Shown: piece after piece, positions 1 through 8,110 of the stretch
Layout: every line of letters starts with the position of its first letter
How positions within the stretch are numbered: position 1 is the stretch's first letter
Assembly: GCF_030852425.1 (NCBI RefSeq)
Contig: NZ_NSDM01000033.1
Location: 1 to 35,941 of the forward strand
Direction: 5' to 3'
Length of the DNA: 35,941 bases
DNA from: Saccharothrix longispora
GTDB lineage: Bacteria; Actinomycetota; Actinomycetes; Mycobacteriales; Pseudonocardiaceae
Translations under genes and position numbers: made by a program
Notes under the pieces: model-generated
Seen by the model: the letters and a program-made list of their open reading frames with translations, nothing else
Databases searched by the model: none
Told to the model about the DNA's origin: nothing

Positions 1-309
1 GATCGGGGATCTGCCCTTGCGGGTGCTCACGCGTGGGTGTCGGGGCGGAAGGAGTGCGGTCAGGAGACGATGCGCGATGACCCCGGATTCTTCGTTGCCG
101 TCGACGATGATTCCTGTCGTCTGGACGGCCTGGTCGCGGGCGGCGTGCGGGGCGATGGTGAATCCGCAGCGGTCGGGATCGGTGCCGGGCAGGGATTGCG
201 CGGTGTCGACCATGACGGTGCGCAGGAGTTGGTGGAGCGTGAGCAGGGACCACATCTCCTGCTCGAGCCCGGCCCGGTCGCCCGAGCGTAGAACACGTCC
301 GCCGGTGGG
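1..309 (-). pseudogene. IS4-type transposase, C-terminal fragment
   Basis: Read leftward, this frame gives about 100 residues containing GRVLRSGDRAGLEQEMWSLL, LHQLLRTVMVD and PGTDPDRCGFTIAP. This is the characteristic C-terminal region of the actinomycete IS4-type DDE transposases, which lies after the catalytic Glu. The reading frame runs off the window start, so the true C-terminus is not visible. Upstream of the fragment (to its right) the homology stops at about 309 and an IS481-like element begins at 335, so the catalytic core is missing here. It cannot be the same copy as the N-terminal IS4 piece at 1525-1913, because that piece lies on the other strand unless an inversion has occurred. 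The family assignment is from sequence motifs recalled from this transposase group. Confidence 0.7.
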
Positions 310-334
310 GACTTGACCCCGGATGTTGGACACC

Positions 335-1524
335 TGTGAGGTGTCAAAGTCGGCCACGTGCTCTGACCTGCGGTTAGGCTGCTGTGGGTTCGTACTCGTT
401 GATCAGGCCGCCGAGGACTGGTCGGCGGCGTATCGAGGTCCAGGTGGGCTCTGCGGTCGGGTGGTCCGGCCGTGGTGGTGTGAGTTGTAGGGCTTGGTGT
501 GGTCGGCGGTGGTTGTAGTGGGAGACGTAGCGGTCGAGTACCGCTCGCAGGTGGTGTTCGTTGATGATGAGCAGGCGGTCGGTGGCTTCGCGTCTGATGG
601 TGCCGACGAACCGCTCGGCGAAGGCGTTGGCTCGCGGACACCGCGGTGGGATCTTCACGACCTGGATGTCGGTGTCCGAAAAGACCGCGTCGAACGAGGT
701 GGTGAACTGACCGGCCCGGTCTCGCACCAGGAACCGGAAGTCTTCTGTCCGATCGCCGAGGTCCATGAGTAGGTTGCGGGCTTGTTGCGTTGTCCAGGGG
801 CCGTCCGGATTCGTGGTGGTGCCAGGGATGTGCACGTAGCGGGTGGCGACCTCCATCACGAAGAACACGTAGATCCGTTTGAGGGTGACGGCGCAGTCGA
901 CGTGGAAGAAGTCGCACGCCGGCATGCTCGCGGCCTGCGCGCGCAGGAACCGTCGCCAGGAGGTGTCGGTGTCGCGCTGGGGCGCGGGCGGTACCCGCAG
1001 GCGCTTGAGCACGCGGCGAACCGTTGACGCGGCTACCCGGTGGCCGAGCTTGAGCAGCTCGCCCTGGATCCGGCGGTAGCCCCACCCGGTGTTCTCCTGT
1101 GCCATCCGTTCGATCAGCACCGCGATGGTGTCGTCGATCGGAGGTCGGCCGGTGCGGTTCGGGTAGGTCCACTTCTTCGCGACCAGACGCCGGTGCCACC
1201 GCAGGACGGTGCCCGGTGTCACCAACCGGTGTTGCCGTAACCGGTCGGGTAGGTATCGGACCAACGCGGCGAGCACCGCGCGGTCGGCCCATTCCCACCG
1301 CGGGCGGGGACTGACCCGGCGCAGCACGGCGACTTCGTGCCGCAGCACCAGCAGCTCCACGTCCTTGGCCGCCGACGATCGGCCAAGAAGAACCAGCCAG
1401 CCGACGAGCCGGACGAAGATCAGGTACAGCAGTCGTAGCGCCACGCCCCACGATCCTGCTCCTACAACTGCTTTGTGCGATCACCGCAGCTCAGCGCTCA
1501 GGTGCAGAGTTGTGGAACCCCACA
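335..1524 (-). mobile_element. IS481-like insertion sequence, copy A (complete)
   Basis: This is a complete single-ORF element of about 1190 bp. The left end is TGTGAGGTGTCAAAGTCGG (from 335) and the right end, read inward, is TGTGGGGTTCCACAACTCTG (from 1524). The ends are imperfect terminal inverted repeats starting TGTGRGGT, resembling the TGTGAAG start of IS481-family elements. The only gene is the leftward rve-type transposase. The flanks share only ACC on each side, so a target duplication is not convincing. Copies B to F in this window have the same ends and orientation and are progressively more degraded. The IS481 rather than IS3 assignment is an inference from the ends and the single-ORF layout. 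Confidence 0.75.
374..1444 (-). CDS. rve-type DDE transposase of IS481-like copy A
   Basis: This is an intact 356-residue transposase. An N-terminal region with a leucine-rich LLVLRHEVAVLRR segment and a WADRAVLAAL helix-turn-helix-like segment (about 30-80) precedes the HTH segment ENTGWGYRRIQGELLKLG (about 117-134). The integrase core follows, with ACDFFHVD carrying the first Asp, VRDRAGQFTTSFD the second, and AERFVGTIRRE the catalytic Glu, then the typical YNHRRPHQAL tail. No frameshift or internal stop is present, unlike copies B to E, so this is the only copy here likely to make active enzyme. Its start lies 80 bp inside the element's right end. It would cut and join the TGTGRGGT ends of its own element and could in principle mobilise related copies in trans. 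Confidence 0.85.
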   Translation of the reverse strand: MALRLLYLIFVRLVGWLVLLGRSSAAKDVELLVLRHEVAVLRRVSPRPRWEWADRAVLAALVRYLPDRLRQHRLVTPGTVLRWHRRLVAKKWTYPNRTGRPPIDDTIAVLIERMAQENTGWGYRRIQGELLKLGHRVAASTVRRVLKRLRVPPAPQRDTDTSWRRFLRAQAASMPACDFFHVDCAVTLKRIYVFFVMEVATRYVHIPGTTTNPDGPWTTQQARNLLMDLGDRTEDFRFLVRDRAGQFTTSFDAVFSDTDIQVVKIPPRCPRANAFAERFVGTIRREATDRLLIINEHHLRAVLDRYVSHYNHRRPHQALQLTPPRPDHPTAEPTWTSIRRRPVLGGLINEYEPTAA

Positions 1525-1913
1525 ACCTGCGCTGACGGCCATCACCCCGCACGGTTACCGTGGCCGCGGGCCGGTTCGCTCCCGGACACCTGGGGGAACT
1601 GACCGCCGTCTGCCGTTCGATCTCGTGGACGCGGTGCTGGAGGAGACCAGGAGGGGCCAGCGGCGGTTGCATGACCTCCCGTCACGGGTCGGTGTCTACT
1701 TCCTGTTGGCGATGTGCCTGTTCCCGGAGGTCGGCTACCGGCTGGTCCGGCAGAAGGCGACCGGAGGACTGGCTGGTCTTCTGGTGGCCGAGCCGTCCGC
1801 GAAAGCCTTACGCGACCTGCGTCGCGGACTCGGCGGCGCGTCGATGCGCCGACTGTTCGAGGTGCTGTCCGGGCCGCTGGCCCACCCTCGTACGCCCGGT
1901 GTCCGGTTCGGGC
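1525..1913 (+). pseudogene. IS4-type transposase, N-terminal fragment
   Basis: Reading rightward from a GTG at 1560, the sequence encodes AAGRFAPGHLGELTAV and then, after a one-base frameshift near 1605, PFDLVDAVLEET, VGVYFLLAMCLFPEVGYRL and SAKALRDLRRGLGG up to TPGVRFGP. This is the standard N-terminal domain (transposase DDE 4-type) of actinomycete IS4-family transposases. Homology stops at about 1913, twelve bases before the stop codon of the neighbouring YcaQ-family gene, so everything after residue ~120 is lost. The element's outer end abuts IS481-like copy A at 1524/1525. It is inactive because of the frameshift and truncation. Confidence 0.75.
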
Positions 1914-1924
1914 CACGGTCCGCA

Positions 1925-3049
1925 TTACCAGCTGCCGACTGCCTCGCCGTGGACCGCGATGTCAGTTGCGCCGAGCAGTGCGCTCAACCGTGCGCAGGCT
2001 TCGGAAAAGCCCGCGGCGAGGGATTCCGTCGGGGTGTTCAGGCTTGCCGCGACGATCGTCAGCGTTCCGTCGCGGTAGGCGAGGTCAGCCCGGCCGACGA
2101 TGTCCGATCCGACGCGGAGGGGGCAGACGTAGTAGCCGTGTTGTCTCTTGGCCGCGGGCTTGTATGCCTCCAGTCGGTGTTCGAAGTCGAAGACGCGCGC
2201 GACTCGCTTCCGGTACCAGATCGTGTTGTCGAACGGACCGAGGAAGGACGCGCCCTCGGCGACGGTGTCGGTGAGGGCCAGGGCCTGCTCGCTCGCCCAC
2301 GCCGGCTGTGCCCAACCGTCGACCGCGACGGGGATGAGCGCGGTGTCTGGTAGGACGGCCTTGACGCTCGTCGCCGTGACCCGGAGGTAATCCGCCAGAT
2401 CGTCGATGGTGGCGACGCCGAGGGCGTGACCGGCACGTTCGACTAGTGTGCGCAGGCACTCCTGGTCTGTCAGCGCGTCGGTGAGGTGCTGATCCGCGAT
2501 CGCGGCAGGGGGGAGCTGGAAGAGTCGGTTCCCGGCCCGGTCCCGGCGGACACAGGCCAGTTCGCCGGACCAGAGCAGGAGTTGGACCGCGGTTTTGGTA
2601 GGGCTCCAGTTCCAGCCGGCCGCGGTGTCGACCTGGTCCTGGAGCAGGCGCAGGGGCAGTGGGCCTTCGGAGCCGATCCGCGACAGGAGGTTGTCGCGGA
2701 GGGCCGGGTCCGGGTACTGCGGGTGGGCCCGGGATCGGCGCCTGCGGAACGCCCACAGCGGCCAGTCCTCGACGGCGACCAGTGCCGCGGCGTGAGCGGG
2801 GTACTCGAACGCGACGGCGCTGTCCACCTGCCAGAGCAGGGAGTCGACATCACCCGTCCTGACGTCCAGCAGCCGTTCGGCGAGAGTCAGTCGGTGCGCG
2901 GGAGCCAGCACGGTGATGGCGTCGAGTTGCACGCTGACCAGGTGCCGCAGGACGTCGCCGACGTCACCGGCACGTTTCGATGTCACGTTGAGCGCGATGT
3001 TGCGCGCCTGACCGCTCGACAGCGTCTCGACTTCGCGGGTGCGGGGCAA
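1925..3049 (-). CDS. YcaQ/AlkZ-family DNA glycosylase (HTH_42 winged-helix protein)
   Basis: This is a 374-residue protein of the winged-helix HTH_42 (PF06224) family, which includes E. coli YcaQ, an interstrand-crosslink glycosylase, and AlkZ, the azinomycin resistance glycosylase. Visible family landmarks are RHLVSVQLDAITVLAPAHRL (36-53), the FEYPAHAAALVAVEDWPLW block (about 80-98) and the FDNTIWYRKRVARVFDFEHR block in the C-terminal third. The motif at 41-43 is Q-L-D, matching the Q-x-D form of YcaQ rather than the Q-x-Q form of AlkZ. The start is a TTG with an AAGGA six bases upstream, only 10 bp after the MFS stop, so the gene is the last in the leftward operon. Next to an exporter and biosynthetic-looking genes, a self-protection role is plausible but unproven. 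Confidence 0.75.
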   Translation of the reverse strand: MPRTREVETLSSGQARNIALNVTSKRAGDVGDVLRHLVSVQLDAITVLAPAHRLTLAERLLDVRTGDVDSLLWQVDSAVAFEYPAHAAALVAVEDWPLWAFRRRRSRAHPQYPDPALRDNLLSRIGSEGPLPLRLLQDQVDTAAGWNWSPTKTAVQLLLWSGELACVRRDRAGNRLFQLPPAAIADQHLTDALTDQECLRTLVERAGHALGVATIDDLADYLRVTATSVKAVLPDTALIPVAVDGWAQPAWASEQALALTDTVAEGASFLGPFDNTIWYRKRVARVFDFEHRLEAYKPAAKRQHGYYVCPLRVGSDIVGRADLAYRDGTLTIVAASLNTPTESLAAGFSEACARLSALLGATDIAVHGEAVGSW

Positions 3050-3059
3050 CCTCTGTCCT

Positions 3060-4322
3060 TCAGTCGGCTGAACTGACCGTGTCGTGCTGCGCGCGTGCCG
3101 GTGCGGTGGCGGACCGGACGCGGGTCAGCAAGGCGACCACCAGACCCACTGCCGCGCACCCGCTGAGCACACCGAGCGCCGCGGTCCACCGACCTCCCGT
3201 GACGTAGGTGCCGACGACGATCGTGATGGCGGCGTTGGAAAGATTGGTGCTGGCCGAAACCCAGGTGTTGGCCTCGTTGCGCGAATCCTCGGGAATCTCC
3301 CTGTCCACCAGCAGGAAGGCGTTGATGAAGATCGGTGTGACGAACAGCCCCGACAACAGCAGCAACAGCGCCAACAGCCACAGCGGCCGGACCGCCACCA
3401 GGAAGCACGACGGTATCGCGAACCCGAGCGTGAGTACCTTGTACTTGCGCCACAGGTCGGCATCCCACCGGAGTGCGCCGTAGGCGATGCCGCCGACGAC
3501 CCCGCCCACGCTGATCATCGCGAGCAGCGGCCCCGTCCAGGTGAAGGAACCGAGGTGCTGGGTGAAGGCGGGGATGAAGATGGCGCCACCGCCGAAGATG
3601 CAGCCCATCAGCAGAAGCGGTGACAGGATGAGCAGCATGCGGGGTTCAGCCAGCGGCCCCATCCAGCGATGTACGCGTTGCCGGGTGCCCACTGTCTCGG
3701 GGGGCGGGGACGGCGTCACGCGTTCACCGAGGTTGTAGCGCCGCAGGGCGAGCAGGTAGGCCGTGACAACCACGACGTACACGGCGACCGAGAGTTGGTA
3801 CGCCCGGTCGGGTGACAGGGCCGTCAAGGACAGCCCTGCCAGCAGCGGCGCGATGACGAAGCCCATCTCCTCCAGCACCGAGTCGGCGGAGTGGACCGTC
3901 TTGAGCGGCCCTTCTTCGCCGTCGACGACGGTGCGCCAGGAGGTGCGCAGTGCGGCGTTGAGAGGGGGACTGGTCAGACCGGCGACCACGACGGTCGTCA
4001 GGGTCCAGCCCCATGCCCACTGCGCGCCCACGCTCACCGCGGTGAGCACGGTGAACGCGATCGCGGTGGCGGCCATGGGCACGATGGCCCGGCGCTGCCC
4101 GATCCGGTCCAGCAGTCGTCCGCGCAGTGGCGCGACGAACGCCAGCAGCGCGATGTAGACGCCGTTGACGACCGCGGCGATGCCGTACCCGTAGGGCTGG
4201 GCGAGGCTGACCAGCAGGGTGACCGGCATGATCGCGCCGGCGGTCCGGGCCACCAGTGCGATGGTCAGCAGGTGCAGCACCCGGGGGCGCAACAGCGTGG
4301 ATAGGGCGCCGTTACCGTGCAT
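3060..4322 (-). CDS. MFS transporter
   Basis: This is a 420-residue integral membrane protein with about twelve hydrophobic segments. The cytoplasmic loop GRLLDRIGQRRAIVP after the second or third helix is the standard MFS motif A region. A central basic loop separates two six-helix halves. Sequence type and position suggest a drug or metabolite exporter. The ATG at 4322 has AAGGAA four to nine bases upstream and overlaps the end of the DUF6065-like gene by 11 bp, so translation is probably coupled. It is followed after 10 bp by the YcaQ-family glycosylase gene. Substrate is not identifiable from the sequence. An upstream in-frame start would add 41 low-complexity residues and is not favoured. 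Confidence 0.8.
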   Translation of the reverse strand: MHGNGALSTLLRPRVLHLLTIALVARTAGAIMPVTLLVSLAQPYGYGIAAVVNGVYIALLAFVAPLRGRLLDRIGQRRAIVPMAATAIAFTVLTAVSVGAQWAWGWTLTTVVVAGLTSPPLNAALRTSWRTVVDGEEGPLKTVHSADSVLEEMGFVIAPLLAGLSLTALSPDRAYQLSVAVYVVVVTAYLLALRRYNLGERVTPSPPPETVGTRQRVHRWMGPLAEPRMLLILSPLLLMGCIFGGGAIFIPAFTQHLGSFTWTGPLLAMISVGGVVGGIAYGALRWDADLWRKYKVLTLGFAIPSCFLVAVRPLWLLALLLLLSGLFVTPIFINAFLLVDREIPEDSRNEANTWVSASTNLSNAAITIVVGTYVTGGRWTAALGVLSGCAAVGLVVALLTRVRSATAPARAQHDTVSSAD

Positions 4323-5001
4323 CGGATTCCTTCTCGATGGCGACGGCCCGTGAAGCCTGCAGGGAATCCGGGTGCAGCAGGACCAGACGTGCGAAGGGGG
4401 CGCCCCGGGAGAGCGGGACCCGTGCCGTCGGGCGGATGGCGACACTGATGCCGCCGCGTTCCGCCATGGCGTTCACGGTCCGCGCCGGCAGCACGCCGGC
4501 GGGCACGTCGAGGCCCTCCACGCCGATCCCGATGACCAGGAGGAAGTACCGCTCGGGGATGCGCACGCCCCAGCCCAGCCGCCACTCGACGGTACCGGCA
4601 CCGTTGGGCAGGAACATGCTTTCCCACCCGTTGTCGGGGGTGGCGAAATCGTGCAGGCGCATCCAGTCGGTGTCGCCCGTGGCGATCCACCCGCCGCCGC
4701 GTTGCCACATCTCGCTGCGGTTGACCTTCCGTCCGACGGCGCGCAGCTCCTCCGACTCGGGCAGGTCGAACTCGATGTCGTCGACGGGGGTCAGGGTCAC
4801 CGACACCGGCGAAGGCACCAGCCAGCCCAGTTCCTGTCCCATGACCCACGGCGGGCAGTCCACCGGCAGCCGGGTGATCCTCTTGTACCTGAAGTGGTCC
4901 CGGTAGGTGTCGCGTTCGGCACGTGCCGCGGCGCGGTCGACGCGGTTGGCGTCCGGCAGCAGTGTCCACGGGTGTAATGGCGTGAAGACGACTTCGGTCA
5001 T
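4312..5001 (-). CDS. DUF6065-like protein of unknown function
   Basis: This is a 229-residue soluble protein with no signal peptide or membrane segment. The N-terminal block (FTPLHPWTLLPDANRVDR, RYKRITRLPVDCPPWVMGQ and ELGWLVPSPVSVTLTP) resembles DUF6065 proteins, in which a PLxPAPxxR opening is followed by RC-P-ANxxGW; the match is from memory and partial. Acidic and Trp-rich segments follow (GWESMFLPNGAGTVEWRLGWGVR). The start ATG at 5001 is preferred over one 19 codons upstream because GGAGGGG lies about 13 bases before it. It sits 67 bp after the beta-propeller gene and overlaps the MFS start by 11 bp. No catalytic motif is evident. Its conserved operon position suggests a role with the propeller and the 2OG oxygenase. 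Confidence 0.55.
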   Translation of the reverse strand: MTEVVFTPLHPWTLLPDANRVDRAAARAERDTYRDHFRYKRITRLPVDCPPWVMGQELGWLVPSPVSVTLTPVDDIEFDLPESEELRAVGRKVNRSEMWQRGGGWIATGDTDWMRLHDFATPDNGWESMFLPNGAGTVEWRLGWGVRIPERYFLLVIGIGVEGLDVPAGVLPARTVNAMAERGGISVAIRPTARVPLSRGAPFARLVLLHPDSLQASRAVAIEKESDAR

Positions 5002-5068
5002 GCTGGTGTGGCGATCCCCTCCGGTGTGCGACGGATGTGCCCACCGCGGCGGGCACACCCGTCGGCGA

Positions 5069-6124
5069 TCATCGCCGGGACTCCGCCTCGTCGAGACGGC
5101 CGAGCCGCTCGTCCTCGGGGATTGTATCCAGGTCGAACATCACCACACTGCACGGCCCGTAGCCGACGGGGATCTCTTCGTAGTCGAACTCGCCCTCCTG
5201 ACGGTCCAGCGGAGCCGACTTCAGATCCACCATGGTGAGCGAGTTGGAGGCGAACCCCGGCATCGACGGCGCGCTGGCGACGAAGGTCGGTCGTGCGAAG
5301 TTGGTGATGTAGGCCGTGCTGTCCTCGGCGTCGACCACCAGTCCACGAGGCCCGGGCCCCACGGGAATGTCCCGCGTGACCTCCAGCGACTCCACGTCGA
5401 CTACGTACACCCGGTTGACGCTCTCGACGGTGATGAGCGCGTACCGCCCGTCCGGGCTGAACGCCACGCCACGTCCGCCGATGTGGCCGAGTTCGACCCG
5501 ACGGGTGGTATCGGTGTCGAGGTCGATCACGGTGGTGAACGTCGCCTGGGTGTTCGCCACGAACGCCCGCCGGCCACTCGGGTCGATGTTGAGGCTGTAC
5601 GGGTGAGCCTGGTCGTCGACCGGGATCCGGGTCACCTCGCGCACGGAGTCGACGTCACCGTCGACGAGACCGCTCAGATCGATCTTGCTCACGTAGGCGT
5701 CGCCCCAAATGCACACGTAGGCCCACCGGCCGTCCTTGGTGAGCACCATGTGCCGCGGGTCCCGGCCCACCCTGATCTGCCGGACCTCGACGTTGGCCTG
5801 CAGGTCGACGATCGACACGGTGTCCGAACCGGAGTTGCTCACCACGGCGTACTTCTCGTCCGGCAGGACGCCCAGACCGCGCGGCCCGTGTCCGACCTCG
5901 ATCCGCCGTACCTCCCGCAGCGACACCGCGTCGATTTCGGAAAGGGTGTTCTGGCTGGTGTTGCAGACGAACCCCCGTCCCGTGCTGGTGAACTTCACCC
6001 CGCCCCGGGGTGCGTTGCCGACTCTGATCTGCTGCACCGTCCGATGCTCACGTGGGCCCGTCTTGGCCACGACGGAAATGACACCGTCATCGGTGTCGGT
6101 CGAAAATAATTGGATGTTTCGCAC
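5069..6124 (-). CDS. YVTN-type beta-propeller repeat protein
   Basis: This is a 351-residue protein built of repeated blades of the YVTN/NHL-like type. Recurrent units include VGNAPRGGVKF, VGHGPRGLGVLPDEKYAVVS, VGRDPRHMVLTKDGRWAYV and VGPGPRGLVVDAEDSTAYIT, each pairing an (I/V)xVGxxPRG turn with a DxxTxxVxVVD strand. About seven blades are expected, which would close one propeller. No signal peptide is seen, so it should be cytoplasmic, unlike many secreted YVTN proteins. The GTG at 6124 is chosen over an ATG 14 codons upstream because a perfect AAGGAG lies six bases before it. It is the first gene of the leftward operon and faces the 2OG oxygenase gene across 294 bp. It may be a scaffold or binding protein; no enzymatic residues are identifiable. 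Confidence 0.7.
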   Translation of the reverse strand: MRNIQLFSTDTDDGVISVVAKTGPREHRTVQQIRVGNAPRGGVKFTSTGRGFVCNTSQNTLSEIDAVSLREVRRIEVGHGPRGLGVLPDEKYAVVSNSGSDTVSIVDLQANVEVRQIRVGRDPRHMVLTKDGRWAYVCIWGDAYVSKIDLSGLVDGDVDSVREVTRIPVDDQAHPYSLNIDPSGRRAFVANTQATFTTVIDLDTDTTRRVELGHIGGRGVAFSPDGRYALITVESVNRVYVVDVESLEVTRDIPVGPGPRGLVVDAEDSTAYITNFARPTFVASAPSMPGFASNSLTMVDLKSAPLDRQEGEFDYEEIPVGYGPCSVVMFDLDTIPEDERLGRLDEAESRR

Positions 6125-6418
6125 AGTCGTCTCCTTGATGAGCGCCGAAACGGTTATCGCCGACATGAAATCCGCTTGGCGCTACCCAACGTACGGCGCT
6201 CACGGCGGACGGACTGTGGGCCGATGGAGTGCCTCACGGATCGACGCGATGACCCTGCGTGCGCGCGTGGTCCATCCGGAGGTCGACGGGACGCCGGGTG
6301 GACCAACCTCGACCACGATGCCGCTAATGCCACTACAGTGGAGTGCGAATATGTCGATCATAGCCGCTGCGGCGGGCCGTGTGCAGCCTCGCCGGCAAAC
6401 CGACGGAACGAGGGTTTT
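6125..6418. promoter_or_regulatory. Divergent intergenic region between propeller and oxygenase genes
   Basis: These 294 bp separate two divergent genes and must hold promoters for both directions. I see no confident -35/-10 pair and no long palindrome. A reading frame on the plus strand crosses the region but has no ribosome binding site and no recognisable product, and no convincing peptide precursor was found on either strand. Confidence 0.4.
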
Positions 6419-7111
6419 GTGACCACGGTGCCGAGCGTCTCCGTGACGAATTCTGCGGCGGGAACCATCATGCAGGCGTTCTCGACACCCGTCGCGCGCA
6501 TTCCCTGCCCTTTTGCCGCGGAAGTGAATCCTTCGCTGGTGGACATCGTGCTGGCACGCCTCGAGAACACCGAAAACCTGTTCGGCTACAAGTCCGAGAC
6601 CTCGGCTGACCTCGTCGAGTGGGGTGAGGAAGCAGCCGACCGTACCTCTTCGTGGGCACTCGAGATGGCCCGTCGCTTCACCGAGAAAGTCATGGGGAAA
6701 ACCCTTGACAAGGCGTTCTCGGACGGCCGTGCCGACACAGCCGAAGATCGGCCTCCGGTCTCTGTCGGGGTTGGTCGCAGTTGGGCCAGCGTCTACCGTC
6801 GAGGCGATCGCCACGAAGCCCACTTCCATCCGAACACGGCATTGTCCGCCATCTACTACGTTACCGCGCCGGACACCTGTGAACTCGACCTCCTCGATCC
6901 GAGAACGGGCATCGGCTACTACGACTCCGGAATCGCCTTCGGAGGGGAAGGGCACGGCATCCGGCTGCGTTGCAAACCCGGTGAACTCGTGATATTTCCT
7001 GGCTGGCTCAAACATGCCGTACCCGAATTCGAGGACGATTCCCTTCGTATATCGCTGTCATGGAACATCGGGTTCTCGGTTGGCGGTCCTCCGAAGGGGC
7101 GCCATAAGTAG
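6419..7111 (+). CDS. Putative 2OG-Fe(II) oxygenase (TIGR02466-like)
   Basis: This 230-residue protein matches the TIGR02466/2OG-FeII_Oxy_5 pattern. Residues 132-148 contain HEAHFHPNTALSAIYYV, an HxH segment followed by the double-stranded beta-helix strand that carries the first iron ligands. Residues 187-199 contain PGELVIFPGWLKH with the distal His199, and RISLSWN (210-216) supplies the Arg expected to hold 2-oxoglutarate. The reaction would be hydroxylation or another oxidation of an unknown substrate. The GTG at 6419 is used because GAGGG lies five bases upstream; an ATG at 6470 is an alternative. The gene diverges from the propeller operon. Its TAG stop ends at 7111, directly against an IS5-type element, so a few native C-terminal residues could have been lost. 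Confidence 0.65.
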   Translation: MTTVPSVSVTNSAAGTIMQAFSTPVARIPCPFAAEVNPSLVDIVLARLENTENLFGYKSETSADLVEWGEEAADRTSSWALEMARRFTEKVMGKTLDKAFSDGRADTAEDRPPVSVGVGRSWASVYRRGDRHEAHFHPNTALSAIYYVTAPDTCELDLLDPRTGIGYYDSGIAFGGEGHGIRLRCKPGELVIFPGWLKHAVPEFEDDSLRISLSWNIGFSVGGPPKGRHK

Positions 7112-8108
7112 CTGTTTCCGAGCTATTGGGGTTGGGTGAGTCGGCGGCTGGTGATGCGGATCATGGACCAGCGGACCATGGCCTCGTGGTGGTGGCGGAG
7201 TCGTTCGTAGTCGCGGACGCAGCGGCGATGGCCCGTGATCCAGACCAGAGTCCTCTCCACCACCGACCTTCTGGGTAGTACGGTGAAGTACGGGAGGTCG
7301 GGGCGTTGGGCGATCTCGACCACCAGGCGGAGTGTCCTGCGTGCCCAGTCGAGCAGGGGGCCGGTGTAGGCGCCGTCGGCCCACACCAGGCGGACCCGCC
7401 CGCCGGCGGTGTCGCGCATCCGCCGCAACAGGCTGCGCGCGGCGACCCGGTCCTGCGTCGAGGCCGGGGTCACCAACACGGCCAACAACAATCCCAGGGT
7501 GTCCACGACGATGTTCCGCTTACGGCCCGGGACCTTCTTGCCCGCGTCGTAACCGCGGGTCGCGCGGCCGACGGTCTCGGCGGCGCGCACCGACTGGGAG
7601 TCCACGACCGCCGCCGACGGCGCCGCCACCCGGCCCTCGGCCAGGCGGACGCGGTCGCGCAACGCGTCGAGCAGCCGCTGCGACGCACCGACCTTCTCCC
7701 ACGCGGCAACCGCTTGTAGACCGTGGGCCACGGCGGGAAGTCCGCCGGCAGGGCACGCCACTTGATGCCGTTGTCGACCAGGTAGAGGATCGCGTCCACG
7801 ATCACCCGTCGGCAGTGCTTCTCCCACCGCCCACCCCGACCGGCCAGGCACGCCGGATCGGGCAGCAGCGGGTCGATCTCGGCCCACTGTGTGCCGGTGA
7901 CGTCGGTGGGATACCGGGCCGTCCGCACGGTGGGCTGGTGAGAGGCCGCCAGGCGGCAACAGAGGGCACCCGCGGTGGAACCGCCCACGGGCATCGGGCA
8001 CGATAACAACGGAGCTCCTGGCAGAGCGGCGCTTCGACAACGTCCGATCTACCAGGAGTTCCCCCGTCTGCGCACCAAAGGGCCTCATCCGCTCAAGCTC
8101 GGAAACGG
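7112..8108 (-). mobile_element. IS5-family insertion sequence, copy 1 (IS5a)
   Basis: The element is bounded by imperfect inverted repeats with core GTTTCCGAGCT: CTGTTTCCGAGCT at the left end (about 7112) and, read inward, CCGTTTCCGAGCT at the right end (about 8108). Between them lies one leftward transposase gene, now frameshifted. The left end touches the stop codon of the oxygenase gene and the right end touches a shard of another transposase, so the two flanks come from different sources and no target duplication is seen. A second, more damaged copy occupies 27534-29221. Exact end positions may be off by a few bases. Confidence 0.7.
7123..8009 (-). pseudogene. IS5-family transposase, frameshifted
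   Basis: The N-terminal part, read from about 8009, contains RYPTDVTGTQWAEIDPLLPD, RVIVDAILYLVDNGIKWRAL and PPWPTVYKR, the DUF4096-like domain of IS5-family (IS427-like) transposases. Near 7710 the frame shifts by one base, and the DDE domain continues in the other frame with VVDSQSVRAAE (first Asp), GRKRNIVVDTLGLLLAV, VRLVWADGAYTG (second Asp) and RRSVVERTLVWI (catalytic Glu region) to the stop at 7123. Some IS5 elements use programmed frameshifting, but no slippery run is present at the join and copy 2 is continuous at this point, so a disabling single-base loss is more likely. Confidence 0.75.
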
Positions 8109-8110
8109 GC

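Noticed and set aside
4907..6109. A 400-codon plus-strand frame opposite the beta-propeller gene
   Set aside because: It has no domain, and the opposite strand carries clear repeated blades with a perfect AAGGAG start site.
6136..6421. A possible small peptide precursor between the propeller and oxygenase genes
   Set aside because: The plus-strand frame beginning near 6136 has no ribosome binding site, no leader/core features and ordinary intergenic composition.
7700..7720. Programmed frameshift in IS5a copy 1
   Set aside because: No slippery run or following structure is seen, and copy 2 encodes the same residues without a shift, so a plain one-base loss is simpler.
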